A DNA stretch of 55,009 bases from Bryobacterales bacterium (GTDB lineage Bacteria; Acidobacteriota; Terriglobia; Bryobacterales; Bryobacteraceae): positions 1 through 55,009 of the forward strand of contig JAEUQC010000080.1 in the NCBI GenBank assembly GCA_016789905.1, in the 5' to 3' direction. The number at the start of each line of letters is the position of its first letter. Position 1 is the stretch's first letter. This document shows, piece after piece, positions 7,604-16,392 of this stretch. Under the pieces are notes generated by a model. That model was given only the letters and a program-made list of their open reading frames with translations. It ran no database searches and was not told where the DNA came from. A program made the position numbers and the translations under genes.

Positions 7604-9604
7604 ATGCGTTTTGTCTGGTTCGTTTTATTCTCAGCATTGTTGACGGCCGGGCCGGCCCTAATGCCCCGCCCGGCCAAGATGGAGCCGCTTTCCGGCGCGC
7701 AGAAAGTGGACGCCGCCTTCCGCATCGCCTTCCAACGGGCGGCCGCGCCCCGCCTGCAAAGGGCCGCCGCCCGGTTCCTGGAACGTCTCACCGCGCAAAC
7801 CGGCATCCCCTTGAAGCGCGGCCCGGCCGCCTCGGTCGGTGCGGCGAACTTCATCATTGACTGTGCCCAAACCGTGGACGCTCCCCTGACGCTCGAAGAA
7901 AACGAATCCTACCGTCTGCAGGTCAACGTCGAACAAACCCGCCTCACCTCCCCGACCATCACCGGGGCCCTGCGCGGCCTGCAAACCTATCTGCAACTAG
8001 TGGAAGTATCCGGCAAAGGGTTCGCGGCGCCATCGGTCATTATTGAGGACTCCCCCCGCTTCCCCTGGCGCGGGCTGCTCATCGATGTCACCAGCCACTT
8101 CATGCCCGTCCCCGTTATCGAGCGGACTTTGGACACGATGGAAGCTGTCAAGTTGAACGTCTTCCACTGGCACCTCACCGACGACCAGGGCTTCCGCGTG
8201 GAAAGCAAGGTGTTCCCCAAACTCCACACCTTGGGTACCGAAGGCGACTTCTACACGCAGGCGGAAATCCGCCACATCGTCGCCTATGCGCGAGACCGCG
8301 GCATTCGCGTGCTGCCGGAGTTCGACATGCCCGGCCACTCCGGCACCTGGCTCATCGGCTACCCGGAGTTGGCCAGCGCCCCAGGGCCCTATTCCATCAT
8401 CCACACCTTCGGCGTCTACGATCCCGCACTCGACCCCACCAACGAAGCCGTGTACGCGTTCATAGACCGGCTTGTGGCAGAGATGGCCGGGCTGTTCCCG
8501 GACGCCTATTTTCACATCGGCGGCGACGAAGTGAACGGGCGGCAATGGAAGCAGAACGCATCCATTCAGGCATTCATCAAGCAACGCGGCTTGAAGGACG
8601 AGGCCGGCCTGCAAACCTACTTCAACCAACGCGTGCTGCCCATACTAAAAAAACACGGCAAACGCATGATGGGCTGGGACGAGATTCTGCACCAGGATCT
8701 GCCAAAGGACATCATGGTGGAAGCCTGGCAAAACCATGAGTCCCTGGCCCAGGCGGCGCAGCGCGGTTACAAGGGCCTGCTGTCATTTGGCTACTACCTG
8801 GACCACTTGAAACTCGCCGGCGACTACTACGCAGTGGACCCGGTGGGCGGTCCGGCGGCCACGCTTACCGCCGAACAGAAGAAGAACATCCTGGGCGGCG
8901 AGGCCTGCATGTGGACCGAGTTCATCAGCCCGGAAACCATCGACTCCCGCATGTGGCCCAAAAGTGCCGCCGTCGCTGAACGGCTCTGGTCGCCCGCCAC
9001 GGTGACCGACGTGGCCGATATGTACCGTCGGCTGGACGTTGTCACGCACCGGCTCACCTTCGCCGGCGCCCGGCACGTAACCAACTATGAACCCATGCTG
9101 CGGCGCATCGCCCCCTTCGCGCCGATTGACGCCCTGCGCACGCTGGCCGACACGCTGGACCCCACCGGAATCGAACACCGCGAAGTCTTTCAACGCTACA
9201 CGCAGGAGACCGAACTGAACCGCCTTGTTGACGCCGCGCGCGGCGATAGCGCCGTGGTCCGCGGCCTCGAATCAGACGTGCGCGAATGGCTGCGCGCGCC
9301 AACGCCGGAGCGCGAAGCGGCCATCCGCCGCGTTCTCACCGCGTGGCGCGATAACCATGCGCGCCTGCTGCCGCACGCGCCCGCAAGCGCGCTGCTCGCT
9401 GAGTTCCTGCCGCTGTCGGAGGATCTGGCCCGCCTCGGCGCTGCCGGCCTTGCGGCCATGGACCTTCTCGCCTCCCGCCGCGCCGATGCGGCCTGGGCGC
9501 GCGAACAGGCGCCGTTATTGGACCGGACCGCCAAGGTGCGCCTGGAAGTCCGCATGGCCGCCGCGCAGCCGGTTCGGCTGCTGGTGGAAGGCGTTAGCCG
9601 GTAA
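7604..9604 (+). CDS. Beta-N-acetylhexosaminidase, GH20, secreted
   Basis: The product has 666 residues. A signal peptide (MRFVWFVLFSALLTAGPALM) precedes an N-terminal GH20b-like domain (about 30-140). The TIM barrel then shows FPWRGLLIDVTSHF, LNVFHWHLTDDQGFRVE, RVLPEFDMPGHSGTW and the catalytic Asp-Glu pair in YFHIGGDEVNG. LGGEACMWTEF and SAAVAERLWSP close the barrel. GH20 enzymes remove terminal GlcNAc/GalNAc from chitin oligomers, glycans or peptidoglycan fragments by substrate-assisted catalysis. A C-terminal helical region of about 150 residues is unassigned. It is the second gene of the permease operon controlled from the 6232-6273 palindrome. Its end overlaps the convergent prfC end by 11 bp. 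Confidence 0.93.
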   Translation: MRFVWFVLFSALLTAGPALMPRPAKMEPLSGAQKVDAAFRIAFQRAAAPRLQRAAARFLERLTAQTGIPLKRGPAASVGAANFIIDCAQTVDAPLTLEENESYRLQVNVEQTRLTSPTITGALRGLQTYLQLVEVSGKGFAAPSVIIEDSPRFPWRGLLIDVTSHFMPVPVIERTLDTMEAVKLNVFHWHLTDDQGFRVESKVFPKLHTLGTEGDFYTQAEIRHIVAYARDRGIRVLPEFDMPGHSGTWLIGYPELASAPGPYSIIHTFGVYDPALDPTNEAVYAFIDRLVAEMAGLFPDAYFHIGGDEVNGRQWKQNASIQAFIKQRGLKDEAGLQTYFNQRVLPILKKHGKRMMGWDEILHQDLPKDIMVEAWQNHESLAQAAQRGYKGLLSFGYYLDHLKLAGDYYAVDPVGGPAATLTAEQKKNILGGEACMWTEFISPETIDSRMWPKSAAVAERLWSPATVTDVADMYRRLDVVTHRLTFAGARHVTNYEPMLRRIAPFAPIDALRTLADTLDPTGIEHREVFQRYTQETELNRLVDAARGDSAVVRGLESDVREWLRAPTPEREAAIRRVLTAWRDNHARLLPHAPASALLAEFLPLSEDLARLGAAGLAAMDLLASRRADAAWAREQAPLLDRTAKVRLEVRMAAAQPVRLLVEGVSR

Positions 9605-11228
9605 CCAGAAATTCCACCGTCGAGTTGTTTTCCACAATCCGCCGCATGTCCCACGTGGATTGAAACAGGCAAACTGGCCGGTCGTTCTGGTCCGTCGCCA
9701 GCATCACCGACGATCCGGAAATCCCTTTCAGCTTCTTGGCCTCCGCCAGCGTCACTTTCGGCCACCGGACACACACATAGTTCAGCGGCGAACTGATGAC
9801 GCGGACGTTGTATTCCTGCAAGAATCGCGCCTCCACCACATCGAACTGCAGCCGTCCAACGCCGCCTAGAATCGGCTCCCGCCGAATCGCGTCCACCGGA
9901 TAGTAGACCTGCACCACACCCTCTTCGGCCAGTTGATCCATGCCCTTGCGGAACTGTTTGTTGCGCGTGACATCGTCGTTGCGAAGCGTGCAGAAATGCT
10001 CCGGCTGGAAAGCCGGCATGCGCTCGTAGGCAATATCCGGCAGAAAACTCACCGTATCCCCAATGGCAAACAGGCCAGGGTTCACAATGCCAACCACGTC
10101 CCCGGGGTAGGCCTCATCAATCGTTTCGCGATCCCGCGCAAAAAGGCGATGCAGCTTCGTCATCCGAATCTTCTTGCCCAGCCGCGAATTGTGAACCCAC
10201 AGGTCCCGTTCAAACCGCCCGGAACAGATGCGCAAAATCGCCATACTGTCGCGGTGCTGCGGATCCATGTTGCCCTGAATCTTAAACACAAACGCGGAAA
10301 AACCGGGCGACCGCGGGTCGATCGGCGTGCCATTGCTCGCGCGGGCCACCGGCGGCGGCGCCAGCGTCACCAGCGCTTCCAGAAACGTTTCCACGCCGAA
10401 ATTGTTTAGCGCGGAGCCGAAAAAGACCGGCGTCTGTTCCCCGGCGCGAAAGCTCGCTTCGTCGAAATCCGGCAGCACGCCTTCTATCAGCGCCAGTGTT
10501 TCCCGCAGTTCCTGGGCGTCCTTCGCGCCCAGCAACTCCTCCAGCGCTTCGCCTTCCAATGACCGTGTCCAGGCCTCGGCGCGCAGTTGGCTGCTAATGG
10601 AAGTGCTGAACTGCAGCAGCCGCTTGGTGGCAAGGTCAATGACGCCGCGGAAGCGGTTCCCGGCCCCGACCGGCCAATTGATCGGCGCCGCAGAAATGCC
10701 CAGCAATCGCTCTACTTCGTCCAGTAGCTCAATCGGATCCCGGCCCGGGTGGTCCATCTTGTTGATGAACGTCAGAATCGGAATCTTGCGCAGCCGGCAG
10801 GCGTCGAACAGCTTCCGCGTTTGTGGCTCAATGCCCTTCGCGCTATCGATCACCATGACGGCGCTATCCACCGCCGTCAATGTGCGGTAGGTGTCTTCGC
10901 TGAAATCCTGGTGACCCGGCGTATCGAGCAGGTTGAACAGGCATCCCTGGTACTCGAACTGCAGCACCGTGGATGTAATCGAGATCCCGCGTGCTTGCTC
11001 GATTGCCATCCAGTCCGACGTGGCGTGCCCCCGGTTCTTCTTCGGCCGCACCGCCCCGGCGGCATGAACAGCGCCCGCGTACAGCAGCAGTTTCTCGGTC
11101 AGCGTCGTCTTCCCCGCGTCGGGATGGGAGATGATGGCGAAAGTGCGCCGGCGTGCTATCTCCTGCGCAAGCGAAGCTTCGGCGGCTGTGCCAGCCAGTG
11201 GCGAATTGGGGGTCATGACGGACTGCAA
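9594..11228 (-). CDS. prfC: Peptide chain release factor 3 (RF3 GTPase)
   Basis: The protein shows all G motifs: G1 SHPDAGKTTLTEKLL, G2 around RGISITSTVLQF, G3 DTPGHQDFSEDTYR and G4 FINKMD. The Q-YGN-free RF3-type arrangement PKKNRGHATSDWMAIEQARGI separates it from EF-G. Domains II and III follow (FKIQGNMDPQHRDSMAILRICSGRF and later VGRLQFDVVEARFLQEYNV). RF3 is a cytosolic GTPase that removes RF1/RF2 from the ribosome after termination. The TTG start at 11228 is chosen because GGAG lies 5 nt upstream; the ATG at 11216 would leave 17 nt. The length (544 aa) is close to that of other RF3 proteins. Confidence 0.95.
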   Translation of the reverse strand: MQSVMTPNSPLAGTAAEASLAQEIARRRTFAIISHPDAGKTTLTEKLLLYAGAVHAAGAVRPKKNRGHATSDWMAIEQARGISITSTVLQFEYQGCLFNLLDTPGHQDFSEDTYRTLTAVDSAVMVIDSAKGIEPQTRKLFDACRLRKIPILTFINKMDHPGRDPIELLDEVERLLGISAAPINWPVGAGNRFRGVIDLATKRLLQFSTSISSQLRAEAWTRSLEGEALEELLGAKDAQELRETLALIEGVLPDFDEASFRAGEQTPVFFGSALNNFGVETFLEALVTLAPPPVARASNGTPIDPRSPGFSAFVFKIQGNMDPQHRDSMAILRICSGRFERDLWVHNSRLGKKIRMTKLHRLFARDRETIDEAYPGDVVGIVNPGLFAIGDTVSFLPDIAYERMPAFQPEHFCTLRNDDVTRNKQFRKGMDQLAEEGVVQVYYPVDAIRREPILGGVGRLQFDVVEARFLQEYNVRVISSPLNYVCVRWPKVTLAEAKKLKGISGSSVMLATDQNDRPVCLFQSTWDMRRIVENNSTVEFLVTG

Positions 11229-11313
11229 GTCAACTCCAGAGGGATTGAAAACCTGTCTATGCGTTGGGGGATTGGGAGTAGGCTTGTGTGGTTACATCCG
11301 CCATTTGATTGTG

Positions 11314-11338
11314 AATTGACCCGGTTCCTTTGTCAATT
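11314..11338. promoter_or_regulatory. Dyad AATTGAC-N11-GTCAATT upstream of oxidoreductase gene
   Basis: Perfect 7-bp arms separated by 11 bp lie 23 bp before the start codon of the Gfo/Idh/MocA gene at 11362. The shape and position fit a repressor operator. No regulator gene adjoins it and the arms are short, so this is only a candidate. The rest of 11229-11361 shows no other feature. Confidence 0.3.
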
Positions 11339-11361
11339 TCCCGCACCGGGGAGCGGATAGA

Positions 11362-12531
11362 ATGGCGGAAGTCCTTATGCACACAGAGCCACTCCGCTTA
11401 GGCATTGCCGGTTCCGGATTCGCCGGAAAATTCCATCATCAAAACCTGCGCGGTCTGCCCGCGCGAACCGTCGGCGTCACCAGTTCACGGGCCGTTTCCC
11501 GCGAAGCTTTCGCCGCCGAATTCGGCGTGAAGGCCTACGACAGCGTGGACGCCATGTTGCCCGACATCGACGTGCTCGACATCTGCACGCCGCCCTCCTC
11601 CCACGCGGCCTACATCCGCAAGGCCGCCGCCGCCGGGAAACATGTCATCGTCGAAAAGCCCTTCCACGGCTTCTTCGGCTCGCCGGAGAAGTTCTCCAAG
11701 GAAGAGATGCTTGCCGCCGTCACGGAGGAGTTGCGGGACTTGCAGCGCGTGGTCTCTGAAAGCGGCATCCTGCTCGGCTACGCTGAAAACTACATCTACG
11801 CGCCGAGCGTGCAGCGAGAACGCCAAATCCTGGAAGCCACTAAAGCACAGATATTGCGCATGACCGCCGAAGAATCCCACTCCGGCTCCCACTCCCCCGT
11901 CTATGGAATCTGGAGCGAGCAAGGCGGCGGATCGCTCATCGGCAAGGGCTGCCATCCGCTCGGCGGCGTCTTGTACCTCAAGCGAAAGGAAGGGTTGGCC
12001 AGGAACGGGAAACCCATCCGGCCGGCGGCCGTTAGTTGCCGCACACATGCCATCACCAAGCGCCCGTCGTTCGAGGATCGCGGCTACCTGCGCACTGTCT
12101 ACAAAGACACCGAGGACTACGCCTTCCTGCACGTCATCTTCGACGACGGCATGATCGCCGACGTGATGACCAGCGAACTGGTGCTCGGCGGTGTCTACGA
12201 CTTCATTGAGGTGTATGCCAACAACCACCGCACCCGCTGCCACATCCAGCCGGTGAAAGTCGTGGACCTCTACAGCCCCGACAAGAAAGAGTTCGCCGGC
12301 CTCGACCTCATGGAAAAGATCAGTTCCAATGAAGGCTGGATCCAGGCCTACCCTGAGTTCGGCTGGAGCAACGGTCAGTTCTACGAAATGCACGACTTCA
12401 TTCACGCCATGCGCGCCGGCCGCCAGCCTGAATGCGACCTGGAACTGGCTATCGACACAACACTCGCCATCTATGCCGGCTATGTCTCCGCGGACCGCTT
12501 GGGAGCGGAGGTGGCCGTACCGCTGCTGTAG
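11362..12531 (+). CDS. Gfo/Idh/MocA-family oxidoreductase
   Basis: The 389-residue product opens with a Rossmann dinucleotide-binding motif (LRLGIAGSGFAGKFHHQNL, about 10-28). DVLDICTPPSSHAAYIRKAAAAGKHVIVEKPF follows, with the family EKP lysine signature. A long insertion GFFGSPEKFSKEEMLAAVTEELRDLQ follows EKP. The second domain has SLIGKGCHPLGGVLYL and a late HDFIHAMRAGRQPECDLELAIDTTLAIYAGY. These enzymes oxidise or reduce sugars and inositols with NAD(P), generally in the cytosol. The substrate is unknown. GGGGAG 8 nt upstream supports the ATG at 11362. It stands alone, between two unrelated genes. Confidence 0.87.
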   Translation: MAEVLMHTEPLRLGIAGSGFAGKFHHQNLRGLPARTVGVTSSRAVSREAFAAEFGVKAYDSVDAMLPDIDVLDICTPPSSHAAYIRKAAAAGKHVIVEKPFHGFFGSPEKFSKEEMLAAVTEELRDLQRVVSESGILLGYAENYIYAPSVQRERQILEATKAQILRMTAEESHSGSHSPVYGIWSEQGGGSLIGKGCHPLGGVLYLKRKEGLARNGKPIRPAAVSCRTHAITKRPSFEDRGYLRTVYKDTEDYAFLHVIFDDGMIADVMTSELVLGGVYDFIEVYANNHRTRCHIQPVKVVDLYSPDKKEFAGLDLMEKISSNEGWIQAYPEFGWSNGQFYEMHDFIHAMRAGRQPECDLELAIDTTLAIYAGYVSADRLGAEVAVPLL

Positions 12532-12717
12532 GTACTCTTTTGCGTCAAAAAGGTGCCGGATTGGAGTATAGTGAAGGCAGACGCTCCTTGTTCAAGAAGC
12601 GCCATTTCCCAAGGGCCGGGGCGGATAACAGACACCCCGTATCGCCCCTGATGATCGTCACTGCCGATCGACCGTTTCATAACCTGACCCGACCGGCAAG
12701 GTGGAGGAACAGGCTTT

Positions 12718-15027
12718 ATGGTTCGTGAAGATGACGCGCTGGAGTACCACTCCTCGCAACCAGCGGGAAAGATTTCGGTCACGGCAACCAAACCGTGCCT
12801 GACGCAGCGGGATTTGAGTTTGGCCTACACGCCCGGCGTGGCCGTGCCTTGCCTTAAGATCCACGACGACCCGGATTTGGTCTACAAATACACCGGCAAA
12901 GGAAACCTGGTGGCCGTGGTCACCAACGGTACCGCCGTGCTCGGACTGGGCAATATCGGGCCGGCCGCGGGCAAGCCCGTCATGGAAGGCAAAGCAGTTC
13001 TCTTCAAACGCTTCGCCGATATCGACGTGTTCGATATCGAACTTGCTGCTAACAACGCCGAAGATGTCATCCGCGCCTGTCAAATGCTGGAGCCGACCTT
13101 TGGCGGCATCAACCTGGAGGACATCAAGGCGCCGGAGTGTTTTGAAATCGAAGAGAAGCTGCGCAAATCGCTGCGCATCCCTGTCTTTCATGACGACCAG
13201 CACGGCACCGCCATCATTGCCGGCGCCGCCATGCTCAACGGCCTGGAACTGGCCGGGAAAACGATGGCCGCCGCACGGATTGTCATCAACGGCGCCGGCG
13301 CCGCCGCCGTCGCCTGCGCCCGGCATTTTATCCGCTTGGGTGTCACGGCCGAAAACATCATCATGTGCGATTCCAAAGGCGTCCTCTACGAAGGACGCCA
13401 GGAAGGCATGAACCCCTACAAAGCAATGTTCGCCCGCCGCACGGAGGCCCGAACACTTACGGAAGCCATGCGCGATTCCGACGTCTTCGTCGGCCTGTCC
13501 TCCGCCAACTGCGTGACGCCCCTCATGCTGAAAGGCATGGCGGCCAATCCGCTGGTGCTCGCGCTGTCGAACCCAGATCCGGAAATTCCATACCCCGACG
13601 CCGTGGAAGCGCGCCCGGACGCCATCGTGGCCACCGGCCGTTCCGATTACCCGAACCAGGTGAACAACGTGCTCGGCTTCCCCGCCATCTTCCGGGGCGC
13701 GCTGGACGCCCGCGCCACCACGGTGACCGCGGAGATGATGATGGCCGCCACCCAGTCGCTGGCCGAACTGGCCAAAGAAGATGTGCCCGATTCGGTCTGC
13801 CGCATCTATGGCGGCGAAGATCTACAGTTCGGGCGCAACTATATCATCCCCAAGCCATTCGACCCTCGCGTGGTTCTTCGCGAAGCCCCGGCCGTGGTGC
13901 GCGCGGCCATGCAGTCCGGCGTGGCCCGGGTCAGCGTCGATCTGGAAGAATACGGCCGGCGCCTGGAGAACCGGCTGAGCGCCGGCACCGGCGTAACGCG
14001 GCTATTAATCCGCAAGGCGCGCCATAAGGTGTGCCGCGTGCTGTTCCCGGAAGGCGATAACCCCATCGTGCTCCGCGCCTGCCGCACGGTGCTTGACGAA
14101 GGAATCGCCACCCCGGTGCTGCTTGGCAACCGCGCCAAAATTGAGCGGCTGGCCGCGGAGGTCCATCTGGATACAACCAAACTGGAGATTGCGACTATCG
14201 ACACCCATCCGCGCCTGCCCTTCTACGTAGAGGAGCTCTACCGGATGCGCCAGCGCAAAGGGATTACCCGCGTGGAGGCCGAACTGGCGCTGCGGAATCC
14301 CAACCTGTTCGGCGCCATGATGGTGCACCTGGACGATGCTGACGCGCTGGTTACCGGGCTCAGTACGCACTATCCCGATACGGTGCGCCCGCTGTTGCAG
14401 GTAATTCCGCTGCGCCCTGGCGTCACCCGCGCGGCCGGCGTGTATCTGGTCATCCCCTCAACCCGCGCCAAGCTCTATTTCCTGGCCGATTGTACGGTGA
14501 ACATTGATCCGACCGCGGAGGAATTGGCGGAGATCGCTCTCGGCGCCGCCGAAACCGCGCGCCGTTTCGACGTCGAACCTCGTGTCGCCTTTCTTTCCTA
14601 TTCGAGCTTCGGCAGCAGCCGCCACGCTTCGTCGGAGAAGGTGCGGCAGGCGGTGCAGATACTGAAGACGAAGGCGCCGGACCTCAACGCCGACGGCGAG
14701 ATGCAGGCCGACACGGCGGTGCTGCCGGAGCGGTTGGAGGGCACATACCCATTCAGCACATTGAAGGGTGGCGCAAACGTGCTGATATTCCCGAACCTGG
14801 ATTCGGCGAACATCGCCTACAAACTGCTTTCCTCGCTAGGCGGCGTGCAGGTGGTGGGGCCGATCCTGACTGGGCCAGCCAAGCCGGTGCATGTCTTGCA
14901 GCGGGAGGCGTCGGTAGCGGACGTCGTGAACCTGGCGGCGTTGGCCGCCGTGGAGGCGCAGGAACTGACGCATTCCAAGAGCGGCGCCGAGGCCCGTCTC
15001 ATGCGGCGTATGTTAAGAGGGGATTAG
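12718..15027 (+). CDS. maeB: NADP-type malic enzyme fused to phosphotransacetylase-like domain
   Basis: The product is 769 residues, the usual length of MaeB-type fusions. The N-terminal part (about 1-430) is malic enzyme: [75 protein letters not shown] and the Rossmann segment [18 protein letters not shown]. The C-terminal part (about 440-769) is the phosphotransacetylase-like domain ([39 protein letters not shown]). It decarboxylates malate to pyruvate; in this class the PTA domain is regulatory rather than catalytic. GGAGG upstream supports the start at 12718. The 186-bp leader has no ORF; GAGTATAGTG near 12566 might be part of a promoter, but no good -35 box was found. Confidence 0.95.
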   Translation: MVREDDALEYHSSQPAGKISVTATKPCLTQRDLSLAYTPGVAVPCLKIHDDPDLVYKYTGKGNLVAVVTNGTAVLGLGNIGPAAGKPVMEGKAVLFKRFADIDVFDIELAANNAEDVIRACQMLEPTFGGINLEDIKAPECFEIEEKLRKSLRIPVFHDDQHGTAIIAGAAMLNGLELAGKTMAAARIVINGAGAAAVACARHFIRLGVTAENIIMCDSKGVLYEGRQEGMNPYKAMFARRTEARTLTEAMRDSDVFVGLSSANCVTPLMLKGMAANPLVLALSNPDPEIPYPDAVEARPDAIVATGRSDYPNQVNNVLGFPAIFRGALDARATTVTAEMMMAATQSLAELAKEDVPDSVCRIYGGEDLQFGRNYIIPKPFDPRVVLREAPAVVRAAMQSGVARVSVDLEEYGRRLENRLSAGTGVTRLLIRKARHKVCRVLFPEGDNPIVLRACRTVLDEGIATPVLLGNRAKIERLAAEVHLDTTKLEIATIDTHPRLPFYVEELYRMRQRKGITRVEAELALRNPNLFGAMMVHLDDADALVTGLSTHYPDTVRPLLQVIPLRPGVTRAAGVYLVIPSTRAKLYFLADCTVNIDPTAEELAEIALGAAETARRFDVEPRVAFLSYSSFGSSRHASSEKVRQAVQILKTKAPDLNADGEMQADTAVLPERLEGTYPFSTLKGGANVLIFPNLDSANIAYKLLSSLGGVQVVGPILTGPAKPVHVLQREASVADVVNLAALAAVEAQELTHSKSGAEARLMRRMLRGD

Positions 15028-15081
15028 GAAGCGAACTAAAGGTCAGGCCGCGCGGCCCCGGTGGTAAGCTAGATAGAGAGT

Positions 15082-15158
15082 CGGGGCGTAGCGCAGCCCG
15101 GTAGCGCACCTGCCTTGGGCGCAGGGGGTCGCTGGTTCGAATCCAGTCGCCCCGACCA
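15082..15158 (+). tRNA. tRNA-Pro (anticodon TGG)
   Basis: A full cloverleaf can be drawn. The acceptor arms CGGGGCG (15082-15088) and CGCCCCG (15148-15154) pair perfectly, followed by A and an encoded CCA (15156-15158). The D-arm contains AGCGCAGCCCGGTAGCGC. The anticodon stem CCTGC/GCAGG encloses CTTGGGC, giving anticodon TGG at 15116-15118. The T-arm is CTGGTTCGAATCCAG. It lies 54 bp after maeB. The foreign-looking restriction-modification genes begin 75 bp further on. Confidence 0.97.
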
Positions 15159-15233
15159 ATCTTCCTGGATTTCCTTGCGCCTGGAAACGAAAACTCGTCT
15201 TTTCAAAGCACCGCTAGGCTCATTGGCCAGCGC

Positions 15234-16073
15234 TTACCTCAGTCGCATCTGCGCGGGAGCGACATACGGGGAAAGATCCACCGGTCTGCCTGCAGCCAAG
15301 TCATCGTAAATCGCCCGCATCGTCTCGCTGCCCACTCCCTTCCGCAAGAACCTGAAACCGGACGACACAATGTACTCGCGGGACTCTTCAAACGCCATCC
15401 ATCGGCGCTCAATACCCTCCGCCGCGGAACCGGTCGTATTCGATCCCGCTAATATGTCGAGCACTACATCGCCAGGTTCGGTCAGGAACCTCAAGAAGAA
15501 TTCCGGCGGATTCACGGGAAAACGCGCCGGGTATTGCTTCGCCCCGGTTGCCTTGCATCCGTTGAGGTATTGCCCATTCGACTCCGTGTTGGGGATCTGC
15601 AACAAGTTTGATGGAATCGCGCCGCCGTTATCCTTGGCGCGAATCTTCCGCGTATTTACCCATTCTATTGTGCCCTGCAGCTTCGAAGGGTTATACCCGT
15701 AAACGTCCTCGGCCAGAAAGAAGCCAAGCTCATCACACATCTTGATTGGAACTCGAAAGTTGTAATGACCTCTGGACGGAATGCCCCTCTCGCAGGAGCC
15801 GCCTAGGTCAAGTACGAAACTGCCATCGGTTTTTAGAACGCGATACACACGGCGCGCGAACTCGGCAAGCCAGTTAACGTACTCCACCTGTTCCCTATTG
15901 CCATATTCCTTTTTGCGCTGTACGGCGACAGGCGGACTCGTGGCTGCCAGGTTCACGCGATTCGCCGGCAACGCGTCAAGAACCACCAGCGAATCGACGA
16001 AATAGGCCTCCCCAAGGCCTGTTCGATACGCCGGTTCATGTCCCGGCAGCGCTATCGCTCGTTGTTCCAACAC
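15234..16073 (-). pseudogene. M.PvuII-like N4-cytosine DNA methyltransferase with internal deletion
   Basis: The 279-residue frame is intact but lacks a family segment. Catalytic motif IV appears as TSPPVAVQRKKEYGN (TSPPFALQRKKEYGN in M.PvuII). FVLDLGGSCERGIPSRGHYNFRVPIKMCDELGFFLAEDVY and EWVNTRKIRAKD follow. The protein then jumps directly to NGGAIPSNLLQIPNTESNGQYL and motif I DILAGSNTTG. In M.PvuII, as I recall it (336 aa), about 58 residues lie between RVKD and NGGSIPPN, including a conserved Trp-rich and PYSDRMKK segment; 279 plus 58 restores the full length. The junction is near 15627-15632. It is divergent from the controller/endonuclease genes, as in the PvuII system. It is probably inactive or altered in specificity, hence the pseudogene call. 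Confidence 0.8.
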
Positions 16074-16122
16074 TGGCAGCGTGGCGTTCCTTCCGTCATC
16101 ATGTCGCTACTTTAAGGCTGTA

Positions 16123-16133
16123 GACTCATAGTC
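16123..16133. promoter_or_regulatory. C-box-like operator GACTCATAGTC
   Basis: The perfect palindrome GACT-CAT-AGTC lies between the methylase gene and the controller gene, 26 bp before the controller ATG. Controller (C) proteins of PvuII-like systems bind paired boxes of the GACTnnnAGTC type and autoregulate the C-R operon. Only one clear box is visible; I could not find a convincing second half-site pair, which may be another sign of decay. Confidence 0.6.
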
Positions 16134-16159
16134 ATCAATTGGCCCAAATTGGGTGCAGA

Positions 16160-16392
16160 ATGAACCGCTCAGGGAAAGTTCCGCCGCTTCGTGATTCCTT
16201 CGCGGCGAAGTTGCGAGAAGTTCGGCTCTCCAGGGGATTGTCGCAGGAGAAGCTAGCGAGTTATGCGGCCTCCACCGGACTTATATCGGCTCCGTCGAAC
16301 GCGCCGAACGAAACGTCTCCATAGACAACATTGAGAGGCTTGCGAAGGCACTCGCTATCGACGTGCGAGAGCTGTTCGGAGGTCCCAAATGA
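16160..16392 (+). pseudogene. Restriction-modification controller (C) protein gene, XRE-type HTH, frameshifted
   Basis: From the ATG at 16160 the first 36 codons encode an HTH start (SFAAKLREVRLSRGLSQEKLASYA). That frame then degenerates (ASTGLISAPS) and stops at 16324. Shifting frame at about 16266-16268 restores GLHRTYIGSVERAERNVSID and NIERLAKALAIDVRELFGG, the rest of a typical XRE domain, ending at the TGA at 16390-16392. The joined protein would be 77 residues, close to the size of known C proteins. One base appears missing in the GCGGCC run. The restored end overlaps the endonuclease ATG by 4 bases (ATGA), as expected for a C-R pair. A sequencing error is possible. Confidence 0.8.

Noticed and set aside
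12540..12572. Promoter for maeB using TATAGT near 12566
   Set aside because: No acceptable -35 box lies 16-18 bp upstream; the nearest TTGCGT is 21 bp away.
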